A DNA stretch of 45,724 nt from Candidatus Symbiopectobacterium sp. 'North America' (lineage in GTDB: Bacteria > Pseudomonadota > Gammaproteobacteria > Enterobacterales > Enterobacteriaceae): assembly GCF_015762685.1 (NCBI RefSeq), contig NZ_PEHF01000021.1, forward strand, positions 1 to 45,724, in the 5' to 3' direction. Under the pieces are notes generated by a model that was not told where the DNA came from, did no database searches, and worked only from the letters and a program-made list of their open reading frames with translations. Positions 9,861-20,168 of the stretch are shown one piece after another; the first letter of the stretch is position 1, and every line of letters begins with the position of its first letter. A program made the position numbers and the translations under genes.

Positions 9861-9888
9861 GTTGTGTAGGAATCGTGGCTTCATTTTT

Positions 9889-9972
9889 CGTCATCCCCGG
9901 CGAAGGCCGGGGATCTCTGGCAGAAGTAATGCGTTTCGTCTGTAAGAGATTCCCGCCTGCGCGGGAATGACG
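9889..9972. repeat. Palindromic dispersed element, copy 2
   Basis: 84 bp bounded by CGTCATCCCC and GGGAATGACG, inverted relative to copies 1, 4 and 5. Its interior is close to the reverse complement of copy 1 (TCTGTAAGAGATTCCCGCC). It lies between the convergent pgl and fdnI genes. Confidence 0.85.
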
Positions 9973-10003
9973 TGAGAAGGCGCGGGAACGACGAGATTGA
10001 GAT

Positions 10004-10642
10004 TTACTTTTTCTCTTCTTCTTCGTTAAGCACCTGACGCGCCCAACGTGGGTGGTGCTTACGCGCCCACTTGGCAGAAACTTTGCCTTCGATCATGCCC
10101 TTGATGGAACCACGTACCCAGAACGCTATGTACATATGAATCAGGATGGCGTGGATCAACACGATAGCTGCCGCCGCGTGAACCAGAATGGCGTAACGCA
10201 CGATATCGATCGGGAACAGATGAGCAAAGTAAGGCCGCCACATGATGATGCCGGTAATCAGCAACACCAGCGTCAACCCCATAATGCTCCAGAACATCAT
10301 TTTCTGGCCCGGGTTGTATTTGCCCACATCCGCGACGTTATGTTCATTGCCTTTCAGAACCTCAACGATATGCAGGAACCAGGGAAGGTCACGGCGTTTC
10401 GGAATATTGTGGCTCACAAAACGGAAGAACATTGGCACCAGACAAACCACGATCAGAATACCGAATAACGGGTGCATGATGCGTCCCATCTGCGGCGTAC
10501 CGAAGGTCTGCGCCAGCCATTGCAGCGTGGGGAAAAACAGCGCAATCCCGGACAGCGCCACCAGGAAGAAGCTGATCACCACAATCCAGTGACAGATGCG
10601 GTCAACGAATTTGGTGCGCACAATCATTTTCTGCTTGCTCAT
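10004..10642 (-). CDS. fdnI: Formate dehydrogenase N, cytochrome b556 gamma subunit
   Basis: Membrane anchor that takes electrons from the iron-sulfur subunit and passes them through two b hemes to menaquinone. The 212-residue product (E. coli about 217) has four membrane segments. Haem-ligand histidines are seen in [13 protein letters not shown] (near residue 18), [29 protein letters not shown]. The ATG overlaps the fdnH stop by four bases, so its translation is normally coupled. It is the only intact gene of the operon. It could also be the paralogous fdoI of formate dehydrogenase O; N and O cannot be separated with certainty here. Confidence 0.88.
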   Translation of the reverse strand: MSKQKMIVRTKFVDRICHWIVVISFFLVALSGIALFFPTLQWLAQTFGTPQMGRIMHPLFGILIVVCLVPMFFRFVSHNIPKRRDLPWFLHIVEVLKGNEHNVADVGKYNPGQKMMFWSIMGLTLVLLITGIIMWRPYFAHLFPIDIVRYAILVHAAAAIVLIHAILIHMYIAFWVRGSIKGMIEGKVSAKWARKHHPRWARQVLNEEEEKK

Positions 10643-11328
10643 TGCTTCTCATCCTCATCGTGGTCATGCTCCGTTTCTTCCGTGTTTGGCCCAATGCCAA
10701 CATAGTGGAAAATCAAACCGGCAAAGGTAGCGACAAAGCCGAGCGTTGCCAGCAGTTTCATCTCTTCCTTGGTACCGAAATGAATGGCGCCGGTCGGACA
10801 GGTTTTCACACAGGCTGGTTCCTGACCCGTGCTAACGCGATCCACACACAGAGTGCATTTATACACCCGGTTATCGTCTTTATTGAGACGCGGAACGTTG
10901 AACGGGCAGCCAGCGATACAGTAACCGCAGCCGATGCAGTGCTCGGACTGGAAGTCGACAATGCCGTTCGCATACTGAATGATGGCACCGGCAGACGGAC
11001 ATGCCTTCAAACAGCCCGGATCGCTACAGTGCATACAGCCATCTTTACGGATCAGCCACTCCAGACGATCGGCGCTTTCCACTTCAGAAAAGCGCATCAC
11101 CGTCTAGGATTTGGCGCTCAGATCCATCGGGTTGTCATACACCCCGTGGTTATGGCCCACTTCATCACGGATGTCGTTCCACTCGGAGCAGGCCGCCTGA
11201 CAGGCTTTACAGCCAATACAGGTGGTGACGTCAATCAGTTTGGCCACTTCACTTTTATCGTTTCTCACGTGCGGTGGCGGTGTCAGGCTACTGGTAGCCG
11301 AACGTTGAATAATATCTTGATATTACAT
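10639..11328 (-). pseudogene. fdnH: Formate dehydrogenase N iron-sulfur subunit, degraded
   Basis: Beta subunit with four [4Fe-4S] clusters. Three defects are visible. The ATG at 11326-11328 is followed directly by TAA before the expected [15 protein letters not shown] at 11101-11103 replaces the Trp of the AKS-W-TVMRFSE motif. After FGTKEEMK about 60 residues present in E. coli are missing in frame, jumping to [24 protein letters not shown], so the membrane helix remains but the preceding domain does not. The ferredoxin motifs themselves ([16 protein letters not shown] upstream; [27 protein letters not shown] and CTLCVDR downstream) are still recognisable. The frame from 11100 may start inside the gene, but the product would lack the first cluster motif. 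Confidence 0.92.
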
Positions 11329-11345
11329 TGATATAGCGCGCTACC

Positions 11346-14300
11346 TTACACCTTTTCCACATTCACCAAAAACGCCTTGAACTCTGGCGTTTGCGAGTTA
11401 GCGTCACCGACGCTGGGCGTGAGGGTATTTGCCAGGAAGCCTTTGCGCGTGATGCCTTCAAAGCCCCAGTGACAAGGTATCCCGACGGTCTCAATTGCTT
11501 TACCGGCGACGGTCAAGGTCTTGATACGTTTGGTGACCACCGCTTTGGCTTTGATGTAGCCGCGCTGACAGGAAACCTTCACCTCATCCCCCGCCTTGAT
11601 CCCTTTGCTCTGCGGCAGGTTTTCGCCAATTTCCACAAACTGCTCGGGTTGGATAATGGCGTTAATGCGCGCATGCTTGGTCCAATGACGGAACAGCTCA
11701 GTAATGGAGTAGGTGGTAGCGACATACGGGAAATCGCTCGCCTTGCCCATGGTTTTTGCATCGCGGGCAAACAGTCGCGCCGCCGGGCTGGAAATCACGG
11801 ACGGGTGCAGCGGGTTGGTGTCGAGCGGCGTTTCTACCGGCTCGTAGTGTTCCGAGAACGGGCCGTCGACCAGTTTGTCCATCGAGAACAGACGTGCCAC
11901 GCCTTCCGGCAACATGATAAACGGCATCGCGTCTTTGCCTGGCGGTACGGTAGCGGCGAAATCAGGCACGTCAATGCCCTGCCATTTCTGGCCGTTCCAC
12001 TCCAGCAGTTTGCGCTTGCTGTTCCACGGTTTCCCTTGCAGGTCGGAGGAGGCGCGGTTGTACAGAATGCGGCGGTTTTGCGGCCAGCACCAGGCCCAAC
12101 CCGGCGTTGCCCCCAGTCCGGCATCGCTGTTGTCGCGGTTTGCCATCTGGTTGCCTTTTTCCGTCCAGCTACCGGCGTAAATCCAGCAGAAGCTGGATGT
12201 GGTGCCGTCGTCGCGCAACTGTGAGAAGTCTGCCAGTTGCTGGCCTTTTTTCAGGATCAGCGTACCCTTGTCGTCATAAATATCCGCCAGCGCCATACCG
12301 TTACTTTCGCGCGCAATTTCTTCCGGCGTTGGGTCTTCCGGGTCCTGATAGTTCCAGTTGATGTTCATCAACGATTCAGGGCATACGCCGCCTTCTTCGC
12401 GATACAGTTCGCGCAGGCGCATCAGCAGTTTGCCGAGGATCTTCCCGTCGTGCATCGCCTCTGCCGGTGGCTCGGCCGCTGCCCAGAGCCATTGCAACCA
12501 ACGGCCGGAGTTGGCGATGGAGCCGTTTTCTTCCGCGAAGCAACTGGAAGGCAAACGGAACACTTCAGTCTGGATGGATGCGCTATCGACGTCGTTAAAT
12601 TCGCCGTGGTTCTGCCAGAAGGTGGAGGTCTCGGTCACAAGCGGATCGATAACCACCATGTACTTCAATTTAGAGAGTGCTTCTGTCGCTTTGTTCTTGT
12701 TGGAGAACGCCGCCAACGGGTTGAAGCCTTGCACGATATAGCCATGCATCTTGCCTTCAACCATCAGTTCGGTTTGCACCATCACGTCGTAGCTGCGATC
12801 CCACTTCGGCAGCCATTCATAGCCCCACTGATTGTCTGCTTGCGCGTGGTCGCCATAGAAGCTCTTAATCATGCTGATAAAGAATTTTGGCGTATTCTTC
12901 CCGTAGTTGACTTGGTCCGGCAGCAGTGCATCCGGCGTGATCTGCTTGAGGTAGGTTTTCAGGTCAGCTTGCTTTTCCGACGGCAGCGGCATGTAACCCG
13001 GCAGGTTAAGGCTGAGCAGTCCCAGGTCGGTATAGCCCTGAATATTGGAGTGACCGCGTAGGGCGTTGACATCGCCACCGGCCATGCCGATATTGCCAAG
13101 CAGCAACTGGATCATGGCCGCGGCACGGATAATCTGTGCGCCGTTGGTGTGGTGTGTCCAACCCAGCGCGTACATGAAGGTCGCTGTTTTATCGGGAACG
13201 CTGGTTTCTGCCAGAGAGCGGCAGATCTCTTCGTAATGATGCGCTGGCGTACCGCACAGGGAAACCACCATTTCAGGCGTGTAGCGAGCAACGTGCGCTT
13301 TCAGCAGGTTCCAAATGCAGCGCGGTTGTGTCAGCGTCATATCGCGTTTGGCAAAGCCGTTGGCGTCCAGTTCGTAGTTCCAACTGGTCTTGTCGTACTG
13401 GCGGGCATCCGCATTATAACCGCTGAACAGCCCTTCATCGAACCCGAAGTCTTCACGCACGATCAGGCTGGCGCTGGTGTAAGACTTCACGTATTCGTGC
13501 TGAATTTTATCATGGGTGATCAGGTAATTGATAATCCCCAGCAGGAACGCAGCATCGGAACCCGCCCGGATCGGGGCATAGAGATCGGCCACGGCGGCGG
13601 AGCGGTTAAAGCGCGGGTCAACCACGATCAGTTTGGCATCGTTATGGGTTTTCGCTTCGACCGCCCATTTAAAACCAACCGGATGGGCTTCTGCGGCGTT
13701 ACCGCCCATCACGATAATCAGGTTGGCGTTTTTGATATCCACCCAGTTGTTGGTCATGGCACCGCGACCAAACGTGGGCGCGAGTGCGGCAACGGTCGGT
13801 CCATGGCACAGGCGTGCCTGGCAATCGATAGCGATCATACCCAGTGAGCGGGCAAATTTCTGATCGAGGATACCGGTTTCATTGCTGGCGGCGGAAGATC
13901 AGAGCATGCCGGTGGTCAACCAACGGTTAACTACAGCGTTGACGCGTTCAAAGTCGGCATCGCGGTCTGCCTTCATCAGGCGTGCAATACGATCAATGGC
14001 GTCATCCCAGCTAATGCGCTGCCATTTGTCGGAGCCTGGCGCGCGATACTCGGGGTGCTTCAAACGTCCTTCACTGTGGATGTCGTCAACCAGCCCCGCG
14101 CCTTTCGGACACAGCGAGCCACGGCTTACCGGATGATCCGGATCCCCCTCGATATGGTAAATGGCCGGTTTAGCGTTTTTCGCGCCATCACCCAGGCTGT
14201 ACATCAACACACCGCACCCGACGGAGCAGTAGGTGCAGTTGTTACGAGTTTCCTTGGCGCGCGGTAATTTGTACTGACGTACCGATGCCATTGCTTCCGT

Positions 14301-14384
14301 GGGGGCAAAGCCCAGTGCGGCGAGGGTGGTGCCTGTCATCCCTCCAGCACAAACTTTAAAGAAACCTCTTCGATTGATTTGCAT
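11346..14384 (-). pseudogene. fdnG: Formate dehydrogenase N catalytic subunit, TGA at a Cys site and Cys at the Sec site
   Basis: Molybdenum bis-MGD catalytic subunit, exported by Tat. A Tat signal (RRGFFK at residues 5-10) and the [4Fe-4S] cysteines 50, 53, 57 and 92 are present. The frame is 1012 codons long (E. coli 1015) with one internal TGA at 13899-13901 (codon 162). That TGA is not the selenocysteine codon: it falls in GML-x-SSAASNETG, where I recall a Cys in E. coli. The Sec position itself, in QARL-x-HGPTVA (codon 193, 13806-13808), reads TGC. So the Sec codon has become Cys, and a premature stop has appeared 31 codons earlier with no expected SECIS context. The remainder to NVEKV is well conserved. 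Dead unless the TGA is recoded. It might be fdoG instead of fdnG. Confidence 0.88.
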
Positions 14385-14714
14385 TAGTTTCTCTATGTGA
14401 TTGTTTGCTTATTTTTTGTTGCAGGCAATTTAACAATACTCACTATAGGGTTTTGCGCGAAATCAAAATTTAAGTATTTAAAACACCTTTTTACTTCTTT
14501 AAAGTATGTTTTTATGGTGATATATAATATAGCGTTTGGTTTCGGTTTTGTAATCTGATGGTTGTTTTTTCGCTGCAAAATAGCAAAAAATCGCCGTACA
14601 AAAAAGATACAATTGAGCAACAGGAAATGGCGAGGAATGCTACGTCTGTGAGATGTTTTGCCGCAAATAAAGGGTGGGAATGACAGAGGAAATGCGTAAG
14701 CGTCAACGCCCCTC
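14385..14714. other. AT-rich upstream region of fdnG
   Basis: Noncoding and strongly AT-rich, presumably the promoter region of fdnGHI. No FNR box (TTGAT-N4-ATCAA) good enough to report was found by eye. Confidence 0.4.
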
Positions 14715-14796
14715 CGTCATCCTCGGCGCAAGCCGGGGATCTCAGACAGAAAGAGCGCGTTTCGCCTGTTCGGATTCCCGCTTGCGCGGGAATGAC
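14715..14796. repeat. Palindromic dispersed element, copy 3
   Basis: 82 bp from CGTCATCCTCGG to CGCGGGAATGAC, in the same orientation as copy 2. It lies between the diverging-in-history but co-directional fdnG upstream region and the 3' end of metG. Confidence 0.82.
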
Positions 14797-14818
14797 CCTG
14801 TTATGTGTGCTTGATGGG

Positions 14819-16846
14819 TTACTTAACTTGCATTCCCGGCTGAGCACCGCTATCCGGGCTGAGCAGGAAGATTTCCTTGCCGCCAGGACCTGCGGCCATC
14901 ACCATACCTTCCGAGACGCCGAAGCGCATTTTACGCGGGGCCAGGTTGGCGACCATGATGGTCAAACGGCCTTCCAGCGCTTTCGGATCGGGGTAAGCCG
15001 TGCGGATGCCGGAGAAAATCTGGCGCGTTTCACCGCCGAGATCCAGCGTCAATCGTAGCAGCTTGTCAGAGCCCTCCACGAAATCTGCCTGCTTGATCAG
15101 CGCAATGCGCATATCCACTTTGGCAAAATCGTCAAAAGAGATGGTGTCCTGAATTGGATCGTCAGCCAGCGGACCGGTCACTACCTTTTTGGCACTCATG
15201 TCCTCTTTGGAGGCATCAACCATCGCATTGACCTTGTCGAGATCGATACGGTTGAACAATGCTTTGAACGCTTTCACATCGTGACCTAGCAGCGGTTGTG
15301 CTACCGCATCCCAGGTCAATGTAGTGTTGAGGAACGCTTCGGCGCTCTCGGCCAGTGATGGCAATACCGGTTTCAGGTAGGTCATCAGCACGCGGAACAG
15401 GTTGATGCCCATCGAGCAAATCGCCTGCAAATCCGCATCGCAGCCTTCTTCTTTTGCCACTACCCACGGGGCTTGTTCGTCCACATAGCGGTTGGCGATA
15501 TCGGCCAGCGCCATGATCTCGCGGATGGCTTTGCCGGATTCGCGGTTGGCGTAGGCTTCGGCAATGCTGTCAGCCGCATTGGCGAAGGTGGCATAAAGCT
15601 CGGCATCGGCCAGCGTTTCCGCCAGTTTCCCACCAAAACGCTGATTGATGAAACCGGCATTACGCGACACGAGGTTAACCACTTTGTTAACGATATCGGC
15701 ATTCACGCGTTGTACGAAATCTTCCAGATTGAGGTCGATATCGTCGATGCGTGACGACAGTTTGGCCGCGTAGTAATAGCGCAGGCAATCGGCATCCAGA
15801 TGTTGCAGATAGGTCTCGGCCTTGATAAAGGTGCCGCGCGATTTGGACATCTTGGCACCGTTTACCGTCACATAGCCGTGCACAAACAGGTTGATTGGCT
15901 TACGGAAACCGCTGCCTTCCAACATGGCAGGCCAGAACAGGCTGTGGAAATAGACGATGTCTTTACCGATAAAATGGTACAGCTCAGCACTGCTTTCTTT
16001 ACGCCAGAATTCATCAAAATCGATATCACCGCGTTTGTCGCACAGGTTTTTAAACGACCCCATGTAACCGATCGGCGCATCCAGCCAGACGTAGAAATAT
16101 TTACCCGGCGCATTCGGCACTTCAAAACCGAAGTAGGGCGCGTCACGGGTGATATCCCACTGTTGCAGGCCAGCATCAAACCACTCTTGCATCTTGTTGG
16201 CGACCTGCTCCTGCAACGCACCGGAACGCGTCCAGGCTTGCAGCATTTCGCTAAATGCGGGCAAATCAAAGAAGAAGTGCTCAGACTCGCGCATCACCGG
16301 TGTCGCACCGGAAACCGCCGATTTCGGGTCGATCAGTTCCGTCGGGCTATAGGTCGCGCCGCACACTTCGCAGTTGTCACCATACTGATCGGCCGCTTTA
16401 CATTTCGGGCAGGTGCCTTTGACGAAACGGTCCGGCAGGAACATGCCTTTTTCCGGATCGTAGAGCTGAGAAATGGTGCGGTTCTTGATAAAACCGTTCT
16501 CTTTCAAACGATCATAGATAAGACCGGACAACTCCCGGTTCTCTTCACTGTGGGTGGAGTGATAATTGTCGTAGCTAATCTGAAAGCCAGCGAAATCCCG
16601 CTGATGTTCCTGACTCACGTCCGCAATCATCTGCTCCGGTGCCACGCCCATCTGCTGTGCTTTCAACATGATTGGCGTACCGTGGGCGTCATCCGCACAG
16701 ATAAAGTGAACCTGGTGACCACGCATTCGCTGATAACGGACCCAGATATCAGCCTGGATATGCTCCAGCATGTGGCCGAGGTGGATTGATCCGTTAGCAT
16801 AAGGCAACGCGCAGGTTACCAATATTTTCTTAGCGACTTGAGTCAT
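14819..16846 (-). CDS. metG: Methionyl-tRNA synthetase
   Basis: Charges tRNA-Met in the cytoplasm. The 675-residue product (E. coli 677) has the class I HIGH-like motif in [21 protein letters not shown]. The zinc knuckle is [19 protein letters not shown], the KMSKS loop is [12 protein letters not shown], and a C-terminal EMAP/Trbp-like dimerisation domain runs from about residue 575 ([26 protein letters not shown]). I chose the ATG at 16844-16846, because [20 protein letters not shown] is the family start; eight more in-frame codons upstream carry no similarity. Divergent from apbC, the same arrangement as in E. coli. Confidence 0.97.
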   Translation of the reverse strand: MTQVAKKILVTCALPYANGSIHLGHMLEHIQADIWVRYQRMRGHQVHFICADDAHGTPIMLKAQQMGVAPEQMIADVSQEHQRDFAGFQISYDNYHSTHSEENRELSGLIYDRLKENGFIKNRTISQLYDPEKGMFLPDRFVKGTCPKCKAADQYGDNCEVCGATYSPTELIDPKSAVSGATPVMRESEHFFFDLPAFSEMLQAWTRSGALQEQVANKMQEWFDAGLQQWDITRDAPYFGFEVPNAPGKYFYVWLDAPIGYMGSFKNLCDKRGDIDFDEFWRKESSAELYHFIGKDIVYFHSLFWPAMLEGSGFRKPINLFVHGYVTVNGAKMSKSRGTFIKAETYLQHLDADCLRYYYAAKLSSRIDDIDLNLEDFVQRVNADIVNKVVNLVSRNAGFINQRFGGKLAETLADAELYATFANAADSIAEAYANRESGKAIREIMALADIANRYVDEQAPWVVAKEEGCDADLQAICSMGINLFRVLMTYLKPVLPSLAESAEAFLNTTLTWDAVAQPLLGHDVKAFKALFNRIDLDKVNAMVDASKEDMSAKKVVTGPLADDPIQDTISFDDFAKVDMRIALIKQADFVEGSDKLLRLTLDLGGETRQIFSGIRTAYPDPKALEGRLTIMVANLAPRKMRFGVSEGMVMAAGPGGKEIFLLSPDSGAQPGMQVK

Positions 16847-17072
16847 AGTGGGGAACTTACTTTCTTTCATGATGATGAGAGGGAATCCCGATGTTAACCG
16901 ATAGGCCCTTGTGGCGTAAACCGCTGTAAGCGGAAAACCCTGTCAAACGCGGGTAACGCGGCGTTCTCGTTGCCCGGGGCGATTTTTTCACTGAGGTCAA
17001 CGATCGGGGCGGGGCATTCTGTTATGCTATGGCTGTTTTTCCACAAAATAATGAGAACGATAAGGAGCCGGG

Positions 17073-18182
17073 ATGGACGCAACAATCCCTGAGCAGACCC
17101 CCGATACGCTGAAGGCACTGGTGACCGGTGTCCTCTCCACGTTTAAGCACCCGACTCTGAAAAATAACCTGACGGCGCTCAATGCCTTGCATCACTGTGC
17201 CTTGCTGGATGAGATGCTGCGCATCGAACTGGTGATGCCATTTGCCTGGTTGAGTGGGTTGGACGTATTAAAAGAAACCGTCAGCCCAGAGTTGATGCGT
17301 TTAACCGGCGCCAAGGATGTGGAATGGCGCCTGACACACAGTATTGCCACGCTGCGCCGTGTTAACAATCAGGCAGGTGTCAAAGGTGTTAAAAACATTA
17401 TTGCCGTTAGCTCTGGCAAGGGCGGCGTAGGGAAATCCAGCACTGCGGTGAACATGGCGTTGGCGCTGGCCGCAGAGGGAGCGTCGGTGGGTATTCTCGA
17501 TGCCGACATCTATGGCCCGTCCATTCCGACCATGTTAGGCACTGCCAGCGAGCGTCCGACCTCTCCCGATGGTCAGCACATGGCACCGATCATGGCTTAT
17601 GGTCTGGCGACCAACTCTATCGGTTATCTGGTGACGGATGATAATGCGATGGTGTGGCGCGGCCCGATGGCGAGTAAAGCGCTGTTGCAACTGCTGCAAG
17701 ATACGCTCTGGCCGGATCTCGATTATCTGGTATTGGATATGCCGCCGGGCACCGGGGATATGCAGTTGACGCTGGCGCAAAATGTGTCGGTGACGGGCGC
17801 AGTGGTGGTGACGACGCCGCAAGACATTGCGTTGGTGGATGCCATGAAGGGCATCACCATGTTCGAGAAAGTCAGCGTGCCGGTGTTAGGTATCGTCGAG
17901 AACATGAGCGTGCATATTTGCAGCCACTGCGGTCATCTGGAGCCGATTTTTGGCACCGGCGGCGCGCAGAAACTGGCGGAAAAATACAACTGTGCCCTGT
18001 TGGGGCAACTGCCGCTGCATATCTCTCTGCGTGAGGATCTAGATCGCGGTGAACCCACCGTTGCCAGCAAGCCAGACAGCGAGTTCACCTCACTGTATCG
18101 CGAGCTGGCCGGGCAAGTGGCTGCGCAGCTTTACTGGCAGGGTGAAGTCATTCCGACCGAGATTTCGTTCCGCGCGGTGTGA
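17073..18182 (+). CDS. apbC: Iron-sulfur cluster carrier ATPase ApbC/Mrp
   Basis: Cytoplasmic P-loop scaffold or carrier for Fe-S clusters, 369 residues as in E. coli Mrp. An N-terminal DUF59-like helper region (residues 1-90) precedes the deviant Walker A SSGKGGVGKSS near residue 115. LDADIYGPSIPTM, WRGPMASKALLQLL, LVLDMPPGTGD and the CxxC-type pair in VHICSHCGH, thought to bind the cluster, follow. Strong Shine-Dalgarno AAGGAG five bases before the ATG. Intact. Confidence 0.95.
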   Translation: MDATIPEQTPDTLKALVTGVLSTFKHPTLKNNLTALNALHHCALLDEMLRIELVMPFAWLSGLDVLKETVSPELMRLTGAKDVEWRLTHSIATLRRVNNQAGVKGVKNIIAVSSGKGGVGKSSTAVNMALALAAEGASVGILDADIYGPSIPTMLGTASERPTSPDGQHMAPIMAYGLATNSIGYLVTDDNAMVWRGPMASKALLQLLQDTLWPDLDYLVLDMPPGTGDMQLTLAQNVSVTGAVVVTTPQDIALVDAMKGITMFEKVSVPVLGIVENMSVHICSHCGHLEPIFGTGGAQKLAEKYNCALLGQLPLHISLREDLDRGEPTVASKPDSEFTSLYRELAGQVAAQLYWQGEVIPTEISFRAV

Positions 18183-18254
18183 CTGGTTACAGGAGTGGGG
18201 ACGTGTGGCGTTCCTACTCTGCCCCTTTTTCCTTTGTTTTTCTCGTACTTTCTC

Positions 18255-18338
18255 TGTCATTCCCGCGCAGGCGGGAATCTCTGATAGGCAGAACGCGTGC
18301 ATTCTGCCAAAGATCCCCGGCTTTCGCCGAGGATGACG
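18255..18338. repeat. Palindromic dispersed element, copy 4
   Basis: 84 bp, TGTCATTCCCGCG...GGATGACG, in the same orientation as copies 1 and 5. It sits between the convergent apbC and the GIY-YIG gene, ten bases from the stop of the latter. Confidence 0.87.
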
Positions 18339-18348
18339 GAGGGGACAT

Positions 18349-18633
18349 TCAGAACAGGGTGAAGAATAAGTCATTCCACAAAGGGTTGGCAGCCTCGATC
18401 AAGTTAACTTTCCACGCCCGCCTCCATTTTTTTAATTGCTTCTCCCGCTGAATCGCCATGAGCATACTTTCAGTATGTTCGTAATAAACAAGCTGATTTA
18501 CATTGTATCGATGGGTAAACCCACGTGTTTTCAGATTATTATGCTGCCAGATGCGCCGTATCAAATTGCCGGTGACACCGATATAAAGCGTGCCATTCGG
18601 TTTGTTGGTTAATATATAGACACTCGGCGGCAT
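18349..18633 (-). CDS. GIY-YIG nuclease superfamily protein
   Basis: A 94-residue stand-alone GIY-YIG domain. The hallmark is split between VYILTNKPNGTLYIGVT (residues 5-21) and the following Arg in NLIRRIWQHN, with a later YYEHTESMLMAIQREKQLKKW segment typical of the YhbQ-like group. Such small proteins are common in bacteria; most have no established role and are often found next to dispersed repeats, as here. The codon chosen is the ATG at 18631-18633. Base composition is lower in GC than apbC and udk. Confidence 0.85.
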   Translation of the reverse strand: MPPSVYILTNKPNGTLYIGVTGNLIRRIWQHNNLKTRGFTHRYNVNQLVYYEHTESMLMAIQREKQLKKWRRAWKVNLIEAANPLWNDLFFTLF

Positions 18634-18863
18634 TCTTATTCACCTGGCATATTAAGAACTCCGTTGTAACTGATCTTCACCGTGACGTCTTTCGTTATCC
18701 TCGAATATAGCGACCGTGCTCACCGATCCTTTCGCAAACCAGAAATGACCATGAGTAGGGCTGGCGCTGCCTGCCTTAACTCCCTATAATTCTCTCGTTA
18801 CTGTTTGTTTACCCGTTACTATGCCATTCGGCATTTCCCTCATTTATCAGGTCATTTATTGTC

Positions 18864-19505
18864 ATGGCTGCGACGTCTCACCAGTGTGTCATCATCGGAA
18901 TTGCAGGAGCATCCGCTTCTGGCAAAAGTCTTATTTCCAGTACGCTCTATCGCGAGTTGCGCGATCAGGTGGGGGATGAGCATATCGGGGTCATCCCGGA
19001 AGACAGTTATTATAAAGATCAAAGCCATCTGAGCATGGAAGAGCGGGTGAAAACCAACTACGACCACCCCAATGCCATGGACCATGACCTGCTGTTAACG
19101 CATCTGAAAATGCTTAAAGCCGGGCAAGCGATTGAGTTGCCACAGTACAGTTACGTTGAGCATACCCGCAAGCAAGAGACGGTACGCTTGCTGCCGAAGA
19201 AAGTGATCATTCTGGAAGGTATCTTGTTACTGACGGAAGTCCGCCTGCGCGCTGAGCTGAATTTTTCTATTTTTGTCGATACCCCGCTGGATATCTGTTT
19301 GCTGCGTCGTATGCGCCGTGATGTGAACGAACGCGGTCGCTCCATGGACTCAGTCATGGAGCAGTATCAAAAAACGGTACGCCCGATGTTTTTGCAATTT
19401 ATTGAACCGTCGAAGCAATATGCAGATATTATCGTGCCACGCGGCGGTAAAAACCGTATTGCGATTGATATTCTGAAAGCCAAAATCAGTCAGTTTTTTG
19501 AATAA
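18864..19505 (+). CDS. udk: Uridine/cytidine kinase
   Basis: Pyrimidine salvage enzyme that phosphorylates uridine and cytidine with GTP or ATP; cytoplasmic tetramer. The 213-residue product matches the E. coli enzyme throughout: P-loop [11 protein letters not shown] (residues about 13-23), [45 protein letters not shown] and [21 protein letters not shown]. The Shine-Dalgarno before the ATG is weak. It is followed 37 bases later by dcd on the same strand, a conserved pair. Confidence 0.96.
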   Translation: MAATSHQCVIIGIAGASASGKSLISSTLYRELRDQVGDEHIGVIPEDSYYKDQSHLSMEERVKTNYDHPNAMDHDLLLTHLKMLKAGQAIELPQYSYVEHTRKQETVRLLPKKVIILEGILLLTEVRLRAELNFSIFVDTPLDICLLRRMRRDVNERGRSMDSVMEQYQKTVRPMFLQFIEPSKQYADIIVPRGGKNRIAIDILKAKISQFFE

Positions 19506-19542
19506 TTCACCGAAGACGGCGTAAACGAGAAAAGGGAACAAC

Positions 19543-20124
19543 ATGAGACTGTGCGATCGTGATATAGAAAGCTGGCTAGACGATGGACGTCTGGTTATCA
19601 CCCCCCGTCCTCCCGTTGAACGAATCAACGGTGCAACGCTGGATGTGCGGCTGGGCAATCAGTTTCGCGTTTTCAGCGGACACACTGCCGCATTTATCGA
19701 TTTAAGCGGCCCAAAAGACGAAGTTAGCGCGGCGCTCGATCGCGTGATGAGCGATGAAATCAACTTGCCGGAAGGCGAAACGTTTTTCCTGCATCCTGGC
19801 GAATTGGCGCTGGCGGTGACGTTGGAATCGGTGACATTGCCGGATAATCTGGTGGGCTGGCTCGACGGTCGCTCATCTTTGGCGCGCCTGGGATTAATGG
19901 TTCACGTTACTGCGCATCGCATCGATCCCGGCTGGCAGGGTAGAATTGTGCTGGAGTTCTATAATTCAGGTAAGCTACCGTTGGCATTACGTCCTGGCAT
20001 GATTATCGGTGCATTGAGTTTTGAACCGCTCTCTGGCCCGGCCGCGCGCCCCTACAACCGTCGTGAAGATGCAAAATACAAAGATCAGCAGGGCGCTGTG
20101 GCGAGCCGAATCGATAAGGATTGA
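19543..20124 (+). CDS. dcd: dCTP deaminase
   Basis: Converts dCTP to dUTP, the main source of dUMP for thymidylate in enterobacteria. 193 residues, the E. coli length. The catalytic and binding motifs are visible: [27 protein letters not shown] (with the essential Glu a few residues later in IVLEFYNSG) and the C-terminal [11 protein letters not shown]. Part of the udk-dcd-asmA run. Intact. Confidence 0.97.
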   Translation: MRLCDRDIESWLDDGRLVITPRPPVERINGATLDVRLGNQFRVFSGHTAAFIDLSGPKDEVSAALDRVMSDEINLPEGETFFLHPGELALAVTLESVTLPDNLVGWLDGRSSLARLGLMVHVTAHRIDPGWQGRIVLEFYNSGKLPLALRPGMIIGALSFEPLSGPAARPYNRREDAKYKDQQGAVASRIDKD

Positions 20125-20168
20125 TCGCCAGTGCATAATGCTGTTGCACTGATTGTTGGGAGGATGAC

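Noticed and set aside
11391..13847. Long open frames on the plus strand opposite fdnG
   Set aside because: They are antisense shadows of a GC-rich gene, with Arg/His-rich low-complexity translations and no ribosome sites.
13899..13901. In-frame TGA of fdnG read as selenocysteine
   Set aside because: The Sec site of the family is 31 codons downstream in the QAR-V/L-x-HGPT motif and here reads TGC; the TGA sits at another, Cys-equivalent position.
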